Origin: Palsa-504 sp963839095
GTDB taxonomy: Bacteria; Actinomycetota; Actinomycetes; Streptosporangiales; Streptosporangiaceae
Direction of reading: 5' to 3'
NCBI GenBank assembly: GCA_963839095.1
Contig: CAWIUF010000024.1
Coordinates: forward strand, 186,001-250,000
DNA length: 64,000 nucleotides
A program made the translations under genes and the position numbers. Under the pieces are notes generated by a model. That model made no database searches, was not told the DNA's origin, and saw only the letters and a program-made list of their open reading frames with translations. Shown piece by piece: positions 1 to 8,870 of the stretch (position 1 is its first letter; every line of letters begins with the position of its first letter).

Positions 1-1
1 C

Positions 2-865
2 GCGCTGGCCCACGAGCTTCCCGGCGCGGTGGCCCAGGCCCGGGCCGAGCTCGGGTACGTGAACTTCCTGCGCGGCCGGTATGACCGGGCCGAGCTGTGG
101 CTCACCGACGCCCTCGAGTTCGCCGGGGACTCCCCCTCGCTGCGGGCCAAGGCCCTGGCCTACCTGGGCAGCGTCGCCAGCGACCGGGCCGACTACCAGC
201 GCGCCACCGGGCTGCTGGAGCAGGCCGTCACGCTGTCGCAGGCGGCCGGGGAACCGCGGCGGCAGGCGTATGCCCTGTCCATGCTGGGCCGGATCAGCCT
301 GTTCCGCGGTGCGCTGGATACCGCTGCCAGCGAGCTCGACGCGTCCATCGAGCTGGCCGAGCGCGACCACTGGCTGGCGTTCCTGCCATGGCCGCAGGCG
401 CTGCGGGGTGAGGTCCAGCTGGCCCGGGCCGACCCGGCCGGAGCGGCCGCGCTGCTCCGGCACGCCTTCGCCCGGGCCTGCCAGCTCGGCGATCCCTGCT
501 GGGAAGGAATGTCCGCCCGGGGCCTGGCCCTGGTGGCCGAAGCACAAGGCGATACCGAACGGGCCTTCGAGCTTCTGGCTGATGCCCGCACTCGCTGCAA
601 CCGGCTGGCCGACCCGTACCTGTGGCTCGACGTCTACATCCTCGACGCGCAGTGCGAGCTCGGCCTGCGGCATGGTCACGCGGACGTCAGCGGCTGGGTC
701 GAGACGATGCGGAACCTGGCGTCGAGGATGGACATGAGGGAACTGGCCCTGCGCTCGCTGCGGCATGGCGCCGCCTTGGGACACGAAGGCGACGCGGCCG
801 CGGCGGTGGTGCTCGCCGAGGAGATCGGTGCCCTTTCGGCCTCCGGGCTGCCGGTCAGATCGTGA
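2..865 (+). CDS. C-terminal part of a TPR-rich transcriptional regulator (5' end outside window)
   Basis: The reading frame is open from the first bases of the window, so the start lies upstream. A GTG at 29 is in frame but nothing suggests it is the real start. About 287 residues are visible, made of degenerate helix-turn-helix repeats of TPR type (for example AKALAYLGSVASDRADY and AYALSMLGRISLFRGAL). This is typical of the C-terminal half of AfsR/LuxR-LAL or BTAD regulators, where TPRs follow an NTPase domain. No DNA-binding or ATPase domain lies inside the window, so the class cannot be fixed. The last 11 bases overlap the 3' end of the convergent oxidoreductase gene. The protein is presumably cytoplasmic. 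Confidence 0.7.
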   Translation, partial: ALAHELPGAVAQARAELGYVNFLRGRYDRAELWLTDALEFAGDSPSLRAKALAYLGSVASDRADYQRATGLLEQAVTLSQAAGEPRRQAYALSMLGRISLFRGALDTAASELDASIELAERDHWLAFLPWPQALRGEVQLARADPAGAAALLRHAFARACQLGDPCWEGMSARGLALVAEAQGDTERAFELLADARTRCNRLADPYLWLDVYILDAQCELGLRHGHADVSGWVETMRNLASRMDMRELALRSLRHGAALGHEGDAAAAVVLAEEIGALSASGLPVRS

Positions 866-1874
866 TGGCGAGCTTGCCCCGGACCTGGCCGGCGTGGAGG
901 CGGCGGATGGCCAGGGGTGCCTCGGTGAGCGGGACGGTGCCGTCGATGACCGGGGTGACCTGCCCGGATTCGCCGAGCTGGCGCAGCGTGTCGAGGTCGG
1001 CCGGGCGGGGTCTGGAGATAAACATGGTCAGCCGCTGGCGGACCAGGGGCGAGAGCGCCAGCGCGCGGAGCTGCCGTCCGACTCCGGTCCACTTGCCTCC
1101 TTCGCCGCCCGCGATGACGAGTGTCCCGCGGGGGGCCAGCACCCGCCGCAGCCGTGACAGCTTCGTGGTCCCGGCGATGTCGAAGATCAGGTCGTAGCGC
1201 ACGCGACCGTCGGCGTAGTCGGCCTGGGTGTAGTCGATGACGTGATCGGCGCCGATGGCGCGGACCAGTTCGGTCTTGGCGGTGCGGCAGACCCCGGTGA
1301 CCTCAGCCCCGAACACCTTGGCGAGCTGGACAGCGTAGCTGCCGACTCCCCCTGAGGCCCCGATGACCAGGACCTTCTGACCGGGCTGGATACGGCCGGC
1401 ATCACGCAGGCCCTGCAGGGCGGTGAGCCCGGATACCGCGAAGACGGCGGCCTGCGCGAAGCTCAGCGCGGCCGGCTTACGGACCAGCTTGTCTTCCCCC
1501 GCGGCGGCGTACTCGGCGAACGAGCCACGGGCCATGCCGAACACCTCGTCGCCGGGCGCGAACCTGGTCACCCCGGGGCCGGTCGCTACGACCGTGCCCG
1601 CCACATCCATCCCCGGCACGCGGTTCCGCGGCCCGCGGAACCCGAAGCCCAGCCGCATCAGGTAAGGCTGGCCCGCCATCAGGTGCCAGGTGCCGCGGTC
1701 CACCCCGGCGGCCTGGACCCGCACCAGGACCTCGCCGGCGGCGGGGACGGGCCGGGTTATCCGCTCCAGCCGCATCACGTCCTCCGGCACGGTGCCGTAG
1801 CGGGTCTGCACGATCGCCCGCATCGTTTCCTGGCCATCGGCCGCGGCCGGTTGCGTTGCTTGTGCTGTTTTCAT
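855..1874 (-). CDS. NAD(P)-dependent alcohol dehydrogenase, zinc-less quinone-oxidoreductase type (MDR superfamily)
   Basis: This 339-residue protein has the medium-chain dehydrogenase/reductase layout. The N-terminal GroES-like substrate domain contains a GMDVAGTVVATGPGV motif near residues 88-102. A Rossmann domain follows, with the cofactor loop GASGGVGSYAVQLAK near residue 175. The structural and catalytic zinc ligands of classical alcohol dehydrogenases are absent, so a quinone oxidoreductase or enone reductase role is more likely. The start at 1874 is supported by a GGGAG ribosome site about 8 bases upstream. The gene is divergent from a TetR gene with a strong operator between them, which suggests induction by a substrate-like ligand. 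The 3' end overlaps the preceding convergent gene by 11 bases. The substrate is unknown. Confidence 0.88.
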   Translation of the reverse strand: MKTAQATQPAAADGQETMRAIVQTRYGTVPEDVMRLERITRPVPAAGEVLVRVQAAGVDRGTWHLMAGQPYLMRLGFGFRGPRNRVPGMDVAGTVVATGPGVTRFAPGDEVFGMARGSFAEYAAAGEDKLVRKPAALSFAQAAVFAVSGLTALQGLRDAGRIQPGQKVLVIGASGGVGSYAVQLAKVFGAEVTGVCRTAKTELVRAIGADHVIDYTQADYADGRVRYDLIFDIAGTTKLSRLRRVLAPRGTLVIAGGEGGKWTGVGRQLRALALSPLVRQRLTMFISRPRPADLDTLRQLGESGQVTPVIDGTVPLTEAPLAIRRLHAGQVRGKLAITI

Positions 1875-1890
1875 TAGCTCGCTCCCTTTC

Positions 1891-1931
1891 TTACTTACAC
1901 TGTAAGTACAGTAAGCTTACGGTGTAAGTAA
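1891..1931. promoter_or_regulatory. Double palindromic operator between divergent oxidoreductase and TetR genes
   Basis: TTACTTACACTGTAAG at 1891-1906 is mirrored by CTTACGGTGTAAGTAA at 1916-1931, 15 of 16 positions complementary. Each half contains its own smaller palindrome: CTTACACTGTAAG at 1894-1906 and GTAAGCTTAC at 1911-1920. The dense dyads in the divergent gap are the usual layout of an autoregulatory TetR operator. The binding protein is inferred to be the adjacent TetR. Confidence 0.82.
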
Positions 1932-1957
1932 TGTCAAGGGGCGGGGAGGCGGGACAA

Positions 1958-2629
1958 ATGGCCGCGACGGGGGAATCCGCAACCCGGCGGGCGCCGCTGA
2001 GCCGTGACCAGGTGCTGCGGGCGGCGGTCACCCTGGCCGACGAGGGCGGTATCGGGGCGCTGAGCATGCGCAAGCTCGGCCAGGCGCTCGGGGTCGAGGC
2101 GATGTCGCTGTACAACCACGTAGCCGGCAAGGACGGGCTGCTCGACGGGATGATCGACATCGTGTTCGGCGAGATCGGCTTGCCGTCCGCAGGTGACGGA
2201 TGGCGGCAGGCGATGCGCCGGCGCGCCATCTCCGCCCGCGAGGTCCTCGGCCGTCACCGCTGGGCGATCGGCCTGATGGAGTCGCGGCGCTCCCCCGGGC
2301 CGGCCACGCTCCGGCACCACGACGCCGTGCTCGGATGCCTGCGCGAAGCGGGCTTCTCGGTCGAGCTGACCGCCCACGCCTATTCCCTTCTCGACAGTTA
2401 CATCTACGGGTTCGCGCTGCAGGAAGCGAGCCTCCCGTTCGACACCGGGGAAGAGGCGGCGCAGGTCGCGCAGGACATCAGCGCGATGATGCCGGGCGGG
2501 GAGTATCCCTACCTCGCCGAGATAGCTGCCGTACACGTGCTGCAGCCCGGCTACCAGTACGGCCAGGAATTCGAAACGGGCCTCGACCTCATCCTGGATG
2601 CGCTCGAGCGCGCGGCGGCTAGGGATTAA
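1958..2629 (+). CDS. TetR/AcrR-family transcriptional repressor
   Basis: The N-terminal helix-turn-helix is clear (SRDQVLRAAVTLADEGG, then SMRKLGQALGVEAMSLYNHV). The YNHV ending and the long C-terminal half resemble the TetR_C class of true TetR-like efflux or enzyme repressors. I chose ATG 1958 over ATG 1931 because GGGGAGG sits about 8 bases before 1958, and because the 1931 start would put the operator's second arm at the start codon. The protein is then 223 residues. It probably represses the divergent MDR oxidoreductase and itself through the palindrome at 1891-1931. The ligand is unknown. Confidence 0.88.
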   Translation: MAATGESATRRAPLSRDQVLRAAVTLADEGGIGALSMRKLGQALGVEAMSLYNHVAGKDGLLDGMIDIVFGEIGLPSAGDGWRQAMRRRAISAREVLGRHRWAIGLMESRRSPGPATLRHHDAVLGCLREAGFSVELTAHAYSLLDSYIYGFALQEASLPFDTGEEAAQVAQDISAMMPGGEYPYLAEIAAVHVLQPGYQYGQEFETGLDLILDALERAAARD

Positions 2630-2791
2630 CGCGAGTCACTGGTGCACCAGCGTTTAGTCGCGTTAACGACTTACCGCCACTACCACGGATCACAATTAAC
2701 TCTTTAGTATATTGTTACTTATATCGACTGGAAATTGACGGTGTAAGCGATATTATGTTCGAACAACTTTCCTTCCGAACGGGGGTGGCGC

Positions 2792-4892
2792 GTGGACTCG
2801 TATTCCGCTTCTCCTGTTCCCGGGCCGGACGAGGCCCCGGGGTTCGTGCCCGCTGAGCCGACCGGCGGGCCGGTCAGCGGTACGGCGGGCTGGGAGCCGG
2901 TGATCACGCGGCCCGATCCGATGTCGCCCGGTGAGTGGGAGGAGCTGCTGGCGGCCTGCGTGGATGAGGCCGAGCCAGCCGGTGGCGAGGATGAGGGGAC
3001 CTGGATCCGGAGGGCTGCGTCCTGCCGCCGGATGAGGACCTGGCCGCGATCGAGGCCGAGGCCGGCCGGTTCGCGGCGGAGCGTGCTCGCGGACGCAGCG
3101 GTTCCTGGCCCGGGCGGAGACGGCGGAGCTGGCCGGGCGGGTGGCCGCGGACCAGGCCCGAAAGCGGGGTCCGCGCGGGCCGGGGCTGCCCGGGTCCGCG
3201 GAACTTGCTCCCGGCGTGTCGGGCGGCCCGGCGGGCGGGTTCGGTGCCGGGGAATGCCTGGATGCCGCGCCCGGGTCGGCGGTGCTGCACGGTTTCCTCG
3301 AGACGGCGGTGGACAGCGGCCGGCTGGGTGCAGGCGTCCGACGATGAGGTCATCGGGCTGATCACGGCGGCGGACCGGGCCGAGGCGTGCGGCCTGTTAC
3401 CTGAAGCATGCCGCGGCGGCGGAGCTGATCCGGCGGCGTCCGGCTCCCGGCTGCACGCTGGCAGGGTCCGTCCCGGATGCCGGAGTCCTATCTGGACTCG
3501 GCCGGGGACGAGGTCAAGTGGGCGCTGGCGGAGAACCGGGCCGTGGCGGACGGGGTGCTGTCGCTGGCCTGGGATCTGGAGGTCAAGCTGCCCGGCACCG
3601 TCGCGCTGTTCCGGGACGGCCTGCTGCGGCACTCCAAGGTGCAGGTCATCGCCCGGCAGACTGGCGCTGCTGGACCCGGACGAGGCCCGGCAGGCCGAGC
3701 AGCTGATCCTGGGCCGGGCCCGGGCGCCTGAGCCCGGCCGCGCTGCGCCGCGCCGCCGCCCTGGCCGCCGCGCAGGTCAACCCCGCCAAGGCGAAGAAGG
3801 CGGCGGGAGCACGGGGCGCGGGCCGCCCGGGTGGAGCGGTGGCGGGAGGACTCCGGCAACGCGGGCCTGGCCGGGCGGGAGCTCCCGGCCGCGCAGGTGC
3901 TGGCGATGGACCAGCGGATCACCTGGTGGGCCCGCGAGCTCCAGGCCGCCGGGGTGGCGGGCGGGATGGACGTGCTCCGCGCCCGCGCCCTGACCGACCT
4001 GCTGCTGAACCAGGACTCCCGCCCCGCCGCGTTCCGCGGCACCGCCCCGCACGATGCCGGCGCGGATCACCCGGCCGGGCCGCACCAGGCACCCGGTTCC
4101 GGCGCAGGCCCGGCTCCCGGGAACCCGGGCGGATACGCCGGCGGGATCCCGGCCGGGTTCGCCGGCCGGAACCACCTCACCACCCCGCTGGCCACCCTGC
4201 TCGGCCTCGCCGACCGGCCCGGCCTGCTCGACGGCCTCGGCCCGGTCGACCCGTGGCTCGCCCGCGACCTGGCCCGCGCCTCCGCGGCTAACCCGCAGAC
4301 GACGTGGTGCCTGACCGTCACCGACCACCGGGGCCGCGCCGCCGGGCACGCCTGCGCCCGGCCCGAACCCCGCCGCCACGCCAGGCGGCGCAAACGAGGA
4401 CCGCCCGCAGCGACCGGGCCGCCCGCACCACCGGCCCGCCCGGCACCGCCAGCACCGGGTTCACCCTCACCCGCACCGGACCCGGGCCACCCGGCGGCTA
4501 CGGCACCTGGCGGTTCACCACCGGCGTCCCCGGCCAGCGGGCCTGGATCCTGGAGATCCACCCCATCCCGGCCGGCGACTGCGACCACCGCTACCAGGCC
4601 CACGGCCACGACCCCGGCGCCAGGCTCCGGCACCTGACCCAGATCCGGCACGCCACCTGCACCGGCCCGATGTGCGGGCGCCCCTCCACCCGCGCCGACT
4701 TCGAGCACAACATCCCCTACGAGCAAGGGCGGCCGGACGTGCCTTGCAACGGCGGGCCCGAAGTGCCGGCATGACCATCGGCTCAAGCAAGACCCCCGCT
4801 GGAAAGTGGAACAGCACCCCGACGGGACCTTTACCTGGACCACCCCGGCCGGCCGCCAGTACACCACCGGACCCACCGAATACCCGATATAG
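2792..4892 (+). pseudogene. DUF222/HNH endonuclease (13E12-repeat-like family), broken by multiple frameshifts
   Basis: Pieces of one protein appear in order in different frames: a GTG start near 2792 (MDSYSASPVPGPDEAPGF), a DUF222-like middle (YLDSAGDEVKWALAENRAV near 3490 and a WREDSGNAGLAGREL segment near 3840), and a C-terminal HNH nuclease domain. The nuclease part has CTGPMCGRPSTRADFEHNIP near 4660-4720 and ends near 4892 after HDHRLKQDPRWK and a TWTTPAGRQYTT strand. At least five single-base shifts are needed to join them. This family is common and repeated in actinomycete genomes and is suspected to be mobile. The AT-rich stretch at about 2690-2775 just upstream looks like its former promoter region. 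It could be a real pseudogene or a stretch of poor sequence. Confidence 0.8.
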
Positions 4893-4963
4893 GCTCGAGA
4901 GGGATGGCCAGCGAAAAGCGCTGGCGATACGCTTCACCGCATCACGCTGGCTGGGGAGGCGTT

Positions 4964-5494
4964 GTGATCGCAGGGCCTGGAAAGAACGCGACGGCAGTCG
5001 CGGCCAGCAGACGCCATGGCACCCTCTGCGCGTCCCACGCCGACCGCGAGGAGGTGATCGGCACCCTCAAGGCCGCATTTGTGCAGGGCATGCTGGCCAA
5101 GGATGAGTTTGACCTGCGGGTGGAGCAGGCGTTCGCCGCACCGACCTACGCCGAATTGGCCGCCGTTATCGCTGACCTGGCTGCCGTCGCCGCTGACCGC
5201 GCTGTCGAGTCGATCGCAGCACAGCCGCGCAGGGCCGCCGGGACCCAGGGCGGGGGCGAAAAGCCAGTTCTGCGGCCTGGATACTTGGCAATAGGGGCGA
5301 CGGCACTTTATGCGGGCGTGTGGGCGTTCACCTTCCTGCCGGACTGGCCCACGAATTCCGAGGGTGATTCTCCGGGGCCAATCGTCATGCTGTTCGGCAC
5401 GACCTCCCTCGTCTACCTATTCGTCCTGGTCATAGCCGTGGGGTTCATGATGGCCGACTGGCGTGAGAAGCGGTCCGGGCTCAACCGGGGATGA
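4964..5494 (+). CDS. DUF1707 (SHOCT-like) domain membrane protein
   Basis: The first third carries the DUF1707 pattern seen in actinomycete membrane proteins: SHADREEVIGTLKAAFVQGM, then KDEFDLRVEQAFAAPTYAEL, ending in AVIADL. Two hydrophobic segments follow, one near YLAIGATALYAGVWAFTF and one near LVYLFVLVIAVGFMMADW, so it is an inner-membrane protein with a cytoplasmic N-terminal domain. GTG 4964 is preferred because GGGGAGG lies 4 bases upstream; an in-frame ATG at 4904 has no good ribosome site. The molecular role of DUF1707 is not established. No operon partner is visible: the neighbours are a pseudogene and a convergent TetR gene. Confidence 0.8.
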   Translation: MIAGPGKNATAVAASRRHGTLCASHADREEVIGTLKAAFVQGMLAKDEFDLRVEQAFAAPTYAELAAVIADLAAVAADRAVESIAAQPRRAAGTQGGGEKPVLRPGYLAIGATALYAGVWAFTFLPDWPTNSEGDSPGPIVMLFGTTSLVYLFVLVIAVGFMMADWREKRSGLNRG

Positions 5495-5543
5495 CATAGA
5501 TAGCCGCGGAAACTCAGCGCCCGGCGACATCCGGCTGGTGTGG

Positions 5544-6122
5544 TCAGCCTTTCAGGCCGGCGATGAGGTGCTGGACGGAGGTGACGGCGAACTGCGGGCT
5601 GAGGGTCTCGTGGCCGAGCAGCAGGCGGTAGTAGACGGGCGCGAACAGCAGGTCGAGGGTGACCTCGACATCAAGGTCGGCCCGGAACTCGCCGGCCGCG
5701 ATGCCCTGGCGGAGGAAGTCAGCGGCCAGGGCGCGGCGTGGCGCGAGCCACTGATCGCGGATCGCGGTGGCGATCTCGTCCTGCGACTGGGCGTCCGCGA
5801 TGAGCGAGCGCATCAGCGGGCCGGCCGGCGTCCGGGTGAACAGGCGCACGGCCGCCACCACGAGTTCTTCCAGTGATTCGGCCGCCGGGGCGTTCTCGGG
5901 GAGAGACCAGGAGGAGGCCGCGCTGCGCATGAAGCCCTCCAGGGCCACGGCGCCGCGCGACGGCCAGTACTTGTAGAGGGTCCGCTTGCTGACGCCGGCC
6001 CGGGCGGCGATGGCCTCCATGGTGGCCGCGGCCAGGCCGCCTTCGAGCATGAGCTCCCCGGCCGCCGTCAGGACCGCGTCGCGCACCTGCTCGGTCCGGC
6101 GGCGCGGGTGCGGGTCGTCCAT
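5544..6122 (-). CDS. TetR/AcrR-family transcriptional repressor of the divergent MFS pump
   Basis: The 192-residue protein starts with a TetR helix-turn-helix (VRDAVLTAAGELMLEGG, then MEAIAARAGVSKRTLYKYW). The C-terminal ligand half contains SLIADAQSQDEIATAIRD and QWLAPRRALAADFLRQG, as in AefR-like members. The ATG at 6122 has an AGGAG site 9 bases upstream. It is divergent from an MFS transporter, and a 19-bp palindrome (6180-6198) lies in the 93-bp gap. This is the standard arrangement of a drug-sensing repressor and its efflux pump. Ligand unknown. Confidence 0.9.
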   Translation of the reverse strand: MDDPHPRRRTEQVRDAVLTAAGELMLEGGLAAATMEAIAARAGVSKRTLYKYWPSRGAVALEGFMRSAASSWSLPENAPAAESLEELVVAAVRLFTRTPAGPLMRSLIADAQSQDEIATAIRDQWLAPRRALAADFLRQGIAAGEFRADLDVEVTLDLLFAPVYYRLLLGHETLSPQFAVTSVQHLIAGLKG

Positions 6123-6179
6123 GCGGGCGGTCTCCTTTCCACGCGTCAGGGAATGCCGGGAGCGTAGCGATGGTTCGCG

Positions 6180-6198
6180 AGTAAACGCAACGTTTACT
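6180..6198. promoter_or_regulatory. 19-bp palindromic operator for the TetR/MFS pair
   Basis: AGTAAACGCAACGTTTACT is a perfect inverted repeat with 8-base arms and a 3-base centre. It lies just upstream of the MFS start at 6216 and of the divergent TetR gene, so a repressor bound here would block the pump promoter. Confidence 0.85.
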
Positions 6199-6215
6199 AC
6201 TCACGGGAGCCTCGG

Positions 6216-7580
6216 ATGACCGAGACGCGCACGTCCACGCCGCGTGGTGACGTCGCCGGTAACGGCGCTGAGCCGCTCCGTGGACGCGGCCTGCGGCTGG
6301 TGATGCTGGTGCTGGCCTTCGCCTGTGGCGCGAGCGTGGCCAACCTGTATTACGCGCAGCCGCTGCTGGGGCTGATCCGGGAGACGTTCGGCGTATCAGC
6401 GGGGACATCGGCGCTGGTGGTGACGGTCACCCAGGTGGGTTATGCGCTGGGCCTGGCTTTGCTGCTGCCGCTCGGGGACCTGCTGGAGAACCGCAGGCTC
6501 TCGTCGCGGACGCTCGTGGTGACGGCGGTCGGGCTGGCCGTCGCGGCCGCGGCGCCCGGCTTTGGCGTCTTCCTGGTGGCCCTCGCGCTGGTCGGCGTGA
6601 CCTCGGTGGTGGCCCAGGTGCTCATCCCGCTGGCCGCTCACCTGGCTCCGGAGGAGAACCGGGGCAAGTACGTCGGGCAGGTCACCGGCGGCCTGCTGCT
6701 GGGCATCATGCTGGCCCGTTCGGTCGCCAGCCTGGCCGCCGCGGCGTGGGGGTGGCGGAGCATCTACGCCATCTCGGCCGTGGTCATGCTGGCCACCGCC
6801 CTGGCGCTGGCCCGGCTGCTGCCTCGCTGGCAGCCCCGGCCGCAGAGCGGGCAGTCCGTGAGCTACGCACGGCTGGTGGCGTCCTCGGCGGCGCTGGCCC
6901 GGGACGAGCCCCTGCTGGTCCGGCGGGCGCTGTCGCAGGCCCTGATGTTCGGCGCGTTCACCGCGTACTGGACCGCCATCGTCTACGAGCTGACCGGGCA
7001 GCACCATCTGACCCAGGCCGGCATCGCGGTCTTCGCCTTCGTCGGCGCGGCCGGCGCCATCGCCGCGCCGGTAGCCGGGCGACTCGCGGACCGCGGCCTG
7101 GGGGTGCCCATTCGCGGTCTGGCCATCGCGCTCGGCGTGGCCGCGCTGGTGCTGGCCGCGACCGAGGCCGCCAGCCTGATCGTGCTCGCGCTGTCCGCGG
7201 TCCTGCTCGACTTCGCGGTCCAGGGCGGTCACGTGATGAACATGCGTGATATCTACGCGCTGCGCCCCGATGCCCGCGCGCGGATGAACTCCGTGTACAT
7301 GACCACCATCTTCGCGGGGGGCGCGGCGGCGTCGGCCGCCGCCGGGCCCGTCAGCCAGCACTGGGGCTGGTCTGGCGTGGCCGTGTTCGCGGCGATCCTG
7401 GTGGCCGCGGCCGGGCTGGTCTATACCGGCGAGCAGGTGTTCTGGCGGCAGCGCCCGGGCGAGCGACCGGCGAGCGGGGAGCCAGTTAGCAGCTGGTCAG
7501 CAGCAGCTGGCAGCGGCTGGTCAGTCGGCAGGGAGAGGGTTTCGACGGTGCCGCCGAGGCGGGCTCGTTCGGCCGCGTAG
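6216..7580 (+). CDS. MFS transporter, DHA1-like multidrug efflux
   Basis: The 454-residue protein begins with a first helix containing SVANLYYAQPLLGLI, a signature of one DHA1 efflux branch. The conserved loop between helices 2 and 3 (GDLLENRRLSSR) follows, and about 12 membrane segments are spread to residue 410. A GGGAG site precedes ATG 6216. It is divergent from a TetR gene with a palindromic operator, so drug-inducible export is likely. The last 45 residues after VYTGEQVFWRQ are polar and low complexity and run antisense to the end of the next gene for 160 bases. The stop of one of the two genes may therefore have been lost. Confidence 0.88.
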   Translation: MTETRTSTPRGDVAGNGAEPLRGRGLRLVMLVLAFACGASVANLYYAQPLLGLIRETFGVSAGTSALVVTVTQVGYALGLALLLPLGDLLENRRLSSRTLVVTAVGLAVAAAAPGFGVFLVALALVGVTSVVAQVLIPLAAHLAPEENRGKYVGQVTGGLLLGIMLARSVASLAAAAWGWRSIYAISAVVMLATALALARLLPRWQPRPQSGQSVSYARLVASSAALARDEPLLVRRALSQALMFGAFTAYWTAIVYELTGQHHLTQAGIAVFAFVGAAGAIAAPVAGRLADRGLGVPIRGLAIALGVAALVLAATEAASLIVLALSAVLLDFAVQGGHVMNMRDIYALRPDARARMNSVYMTTIFAGGAAASAAAGPVSQHWGWSGVAVFAAILVAAAGLVYTGEQVFWRQRPGERPASGEPVSSWSAAAGSGWSVGRERVSTVPPRRARSAA

Positions 7581-8791
7581 ACGGCCAGGTGGCTGGCCAG
7601 GGACTCGCGCGGGCCGGACAGGATCAGGTCCCGGTTCCCGGTGGCGACGGCGGCGGTGAACGCGTCCATCAGCCCGCTATCGCCGCCGCCGTGGCCTTCG
7701 GCCGCAGAAAATGAATTCGGCATCGCACCGGCCGCGGCCGAGTCGACCTGGCGCTCGGTCCGGGTCAGGAAGTCGTAGACGCGGATGGTCCGGCCGTCGC
7801 CGGTCAGCTCGCCGCGGGTGCCGAACAACTGGGTGCTCCGGTCCATGTGCCGGGTGAACGCGGTCATGGTGAACGTGGCGGTGGTCGCGCCGGGGTACTC
7901 CAGGGCCACCACCTGATGGTCGACCACGTCGTTGTCGCAGGCGTAGACGCACCGGCCGTACGGGCCGTCGCGCAGCGCCTGGTCGAGCGCGGCGGGCGTG
8001 AAGTCATCGAGCAGCACGTTCAGCGGCCAGCTGTGCTGGCCCTGCTCCAGCAGCGTGCCGTAGAGCCGCACCGCCGAGTAGGCGCAGCTCGCCTCCACCG
8101 GGCAGGTCACGCAGCGGTCGGCGGCGCCGGCCGGGCGGTTCGCCGCGGTGAAGTGAGTCAGGCTGCCGAAGCTGGAGACCCGGTCCGGCGCCCGGCCCAG
8201 GATGTACGCCAGCCAGTCCAGGTCGTGGCAGGACTTGGCCATCAGCATGGTGTTGGCCAGGTCGGCGCGCCGCCAGTTGCCGCGGACAAAGGAGTGGGCC
8301 TGGTGCCAGAACCCCACCGGCTCTAGGTGCTGGACGCTCATGATGTCGCCGAGCTCCCCGGAGTCCACGATCTCCTTCACCGCGCGGGTGTACGGCGTGT
8401 ACCGCATCACGTGGCCCACGGCCAGCATGACCCCGGCCCGCTCCACCGCCGCCACGATCCGCCGGCAGGCCGCCTCGTCCGGCGCCATCGGCTTTTCCAG
8501 CAGGATGTGATACCCCGCCGCGGCGAACGCCTTGGCCGGGGCTTCGTGCATCTGGTCCTGGGTGCAGATCAGCACCGCGTCGGCGAACCGGGGCCGGGTG
8601 GCCAGGTCTTCCCAGCTGGCGACGGCGTTCTCCGGCGCGATGCCGTGCTCGGCGGCGAAGCGGGCGCGGCGGACGTCGCGGGGTTCGGCGACGGCGGTGA
8701 CGCGCGCGCGATCGGGGTTCCGCAGGGCCCAGCGGGCGTAGCCGGTGCCGCGGCTGCCTGCGCCGGCGACGACGATAGTGATCGGTGCCAT
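7421..8791 (-). CDS. Gfo/Idh/MocA-family oxidoreductase
   Basis: The N-terminal NAD(P)-binding loop is VVAGAGSRGTGYARWAL, followed by the EKP motif in HILLEKPMAPDE that marks this family of sugar and cyclitol dehydrogenases. A cysteine cluster CVTCPVEASCAYSAVRLY sits near residue 240, as in a subgroup of the family, and may bind metal. I placed the start at 8791 (MAPITIVV) because an AGGGGAAGA ribosome site precedes it. A longer reading frame to 8890 only adds low-complexity residues and would overlap pyruvate kinase. The mature protein is about 456 residues. The C-terminal 160 bases overlap the convergent MFS gene. Substrate unknown. Confidence 0.88.
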   Translation of the reverse strand: MAPITIVVAGAGSRGTGYARWALRNPDRARVTAVAEPRDVRRARFAAEHGIAPENAVASWEDLATRPRFADAVLICTQDQMHEAPAKAFAAAGYHILLEKPMAPDEAACRRIVAAVERAGVMLAVGHVMRYTPYTRAVKEIVDSGELGDIMSVQHLEPVGFWHQAHSFVRGNWRRADLANTMLMAKSCHDLDWLAYILGRAPDRVSSFGSLTHFTAANRPAGAADRCVTCPVEASCAYSAVRLYGTLLEQGQHSWPLNVLLDDFTPAALDQALRDGPYGRCVYACDNDVVDHQVVALEYPGATTATFTMTAFTRHMDRSTQLFGTRGELTGDGRTIRVYDFLTRTERQVDSAAAGAMPNSFSAAEGHGGGDSGLMDAFTAAVATGNRDLILSGPRESLASHLAVYAAERARLGGTVETLSLPTDQPLPAAADQLLTGSPLAGRSPGRCRQNTCSPV

Positions 8792-8870
8792 AAGGGTGAT
8801 CTTCCCCTGCCGGGGGCGGCGTGGTGGGGGCCGGGGGCGTGGAAGCACACCCGTTCGGTGATAAAGGTTT

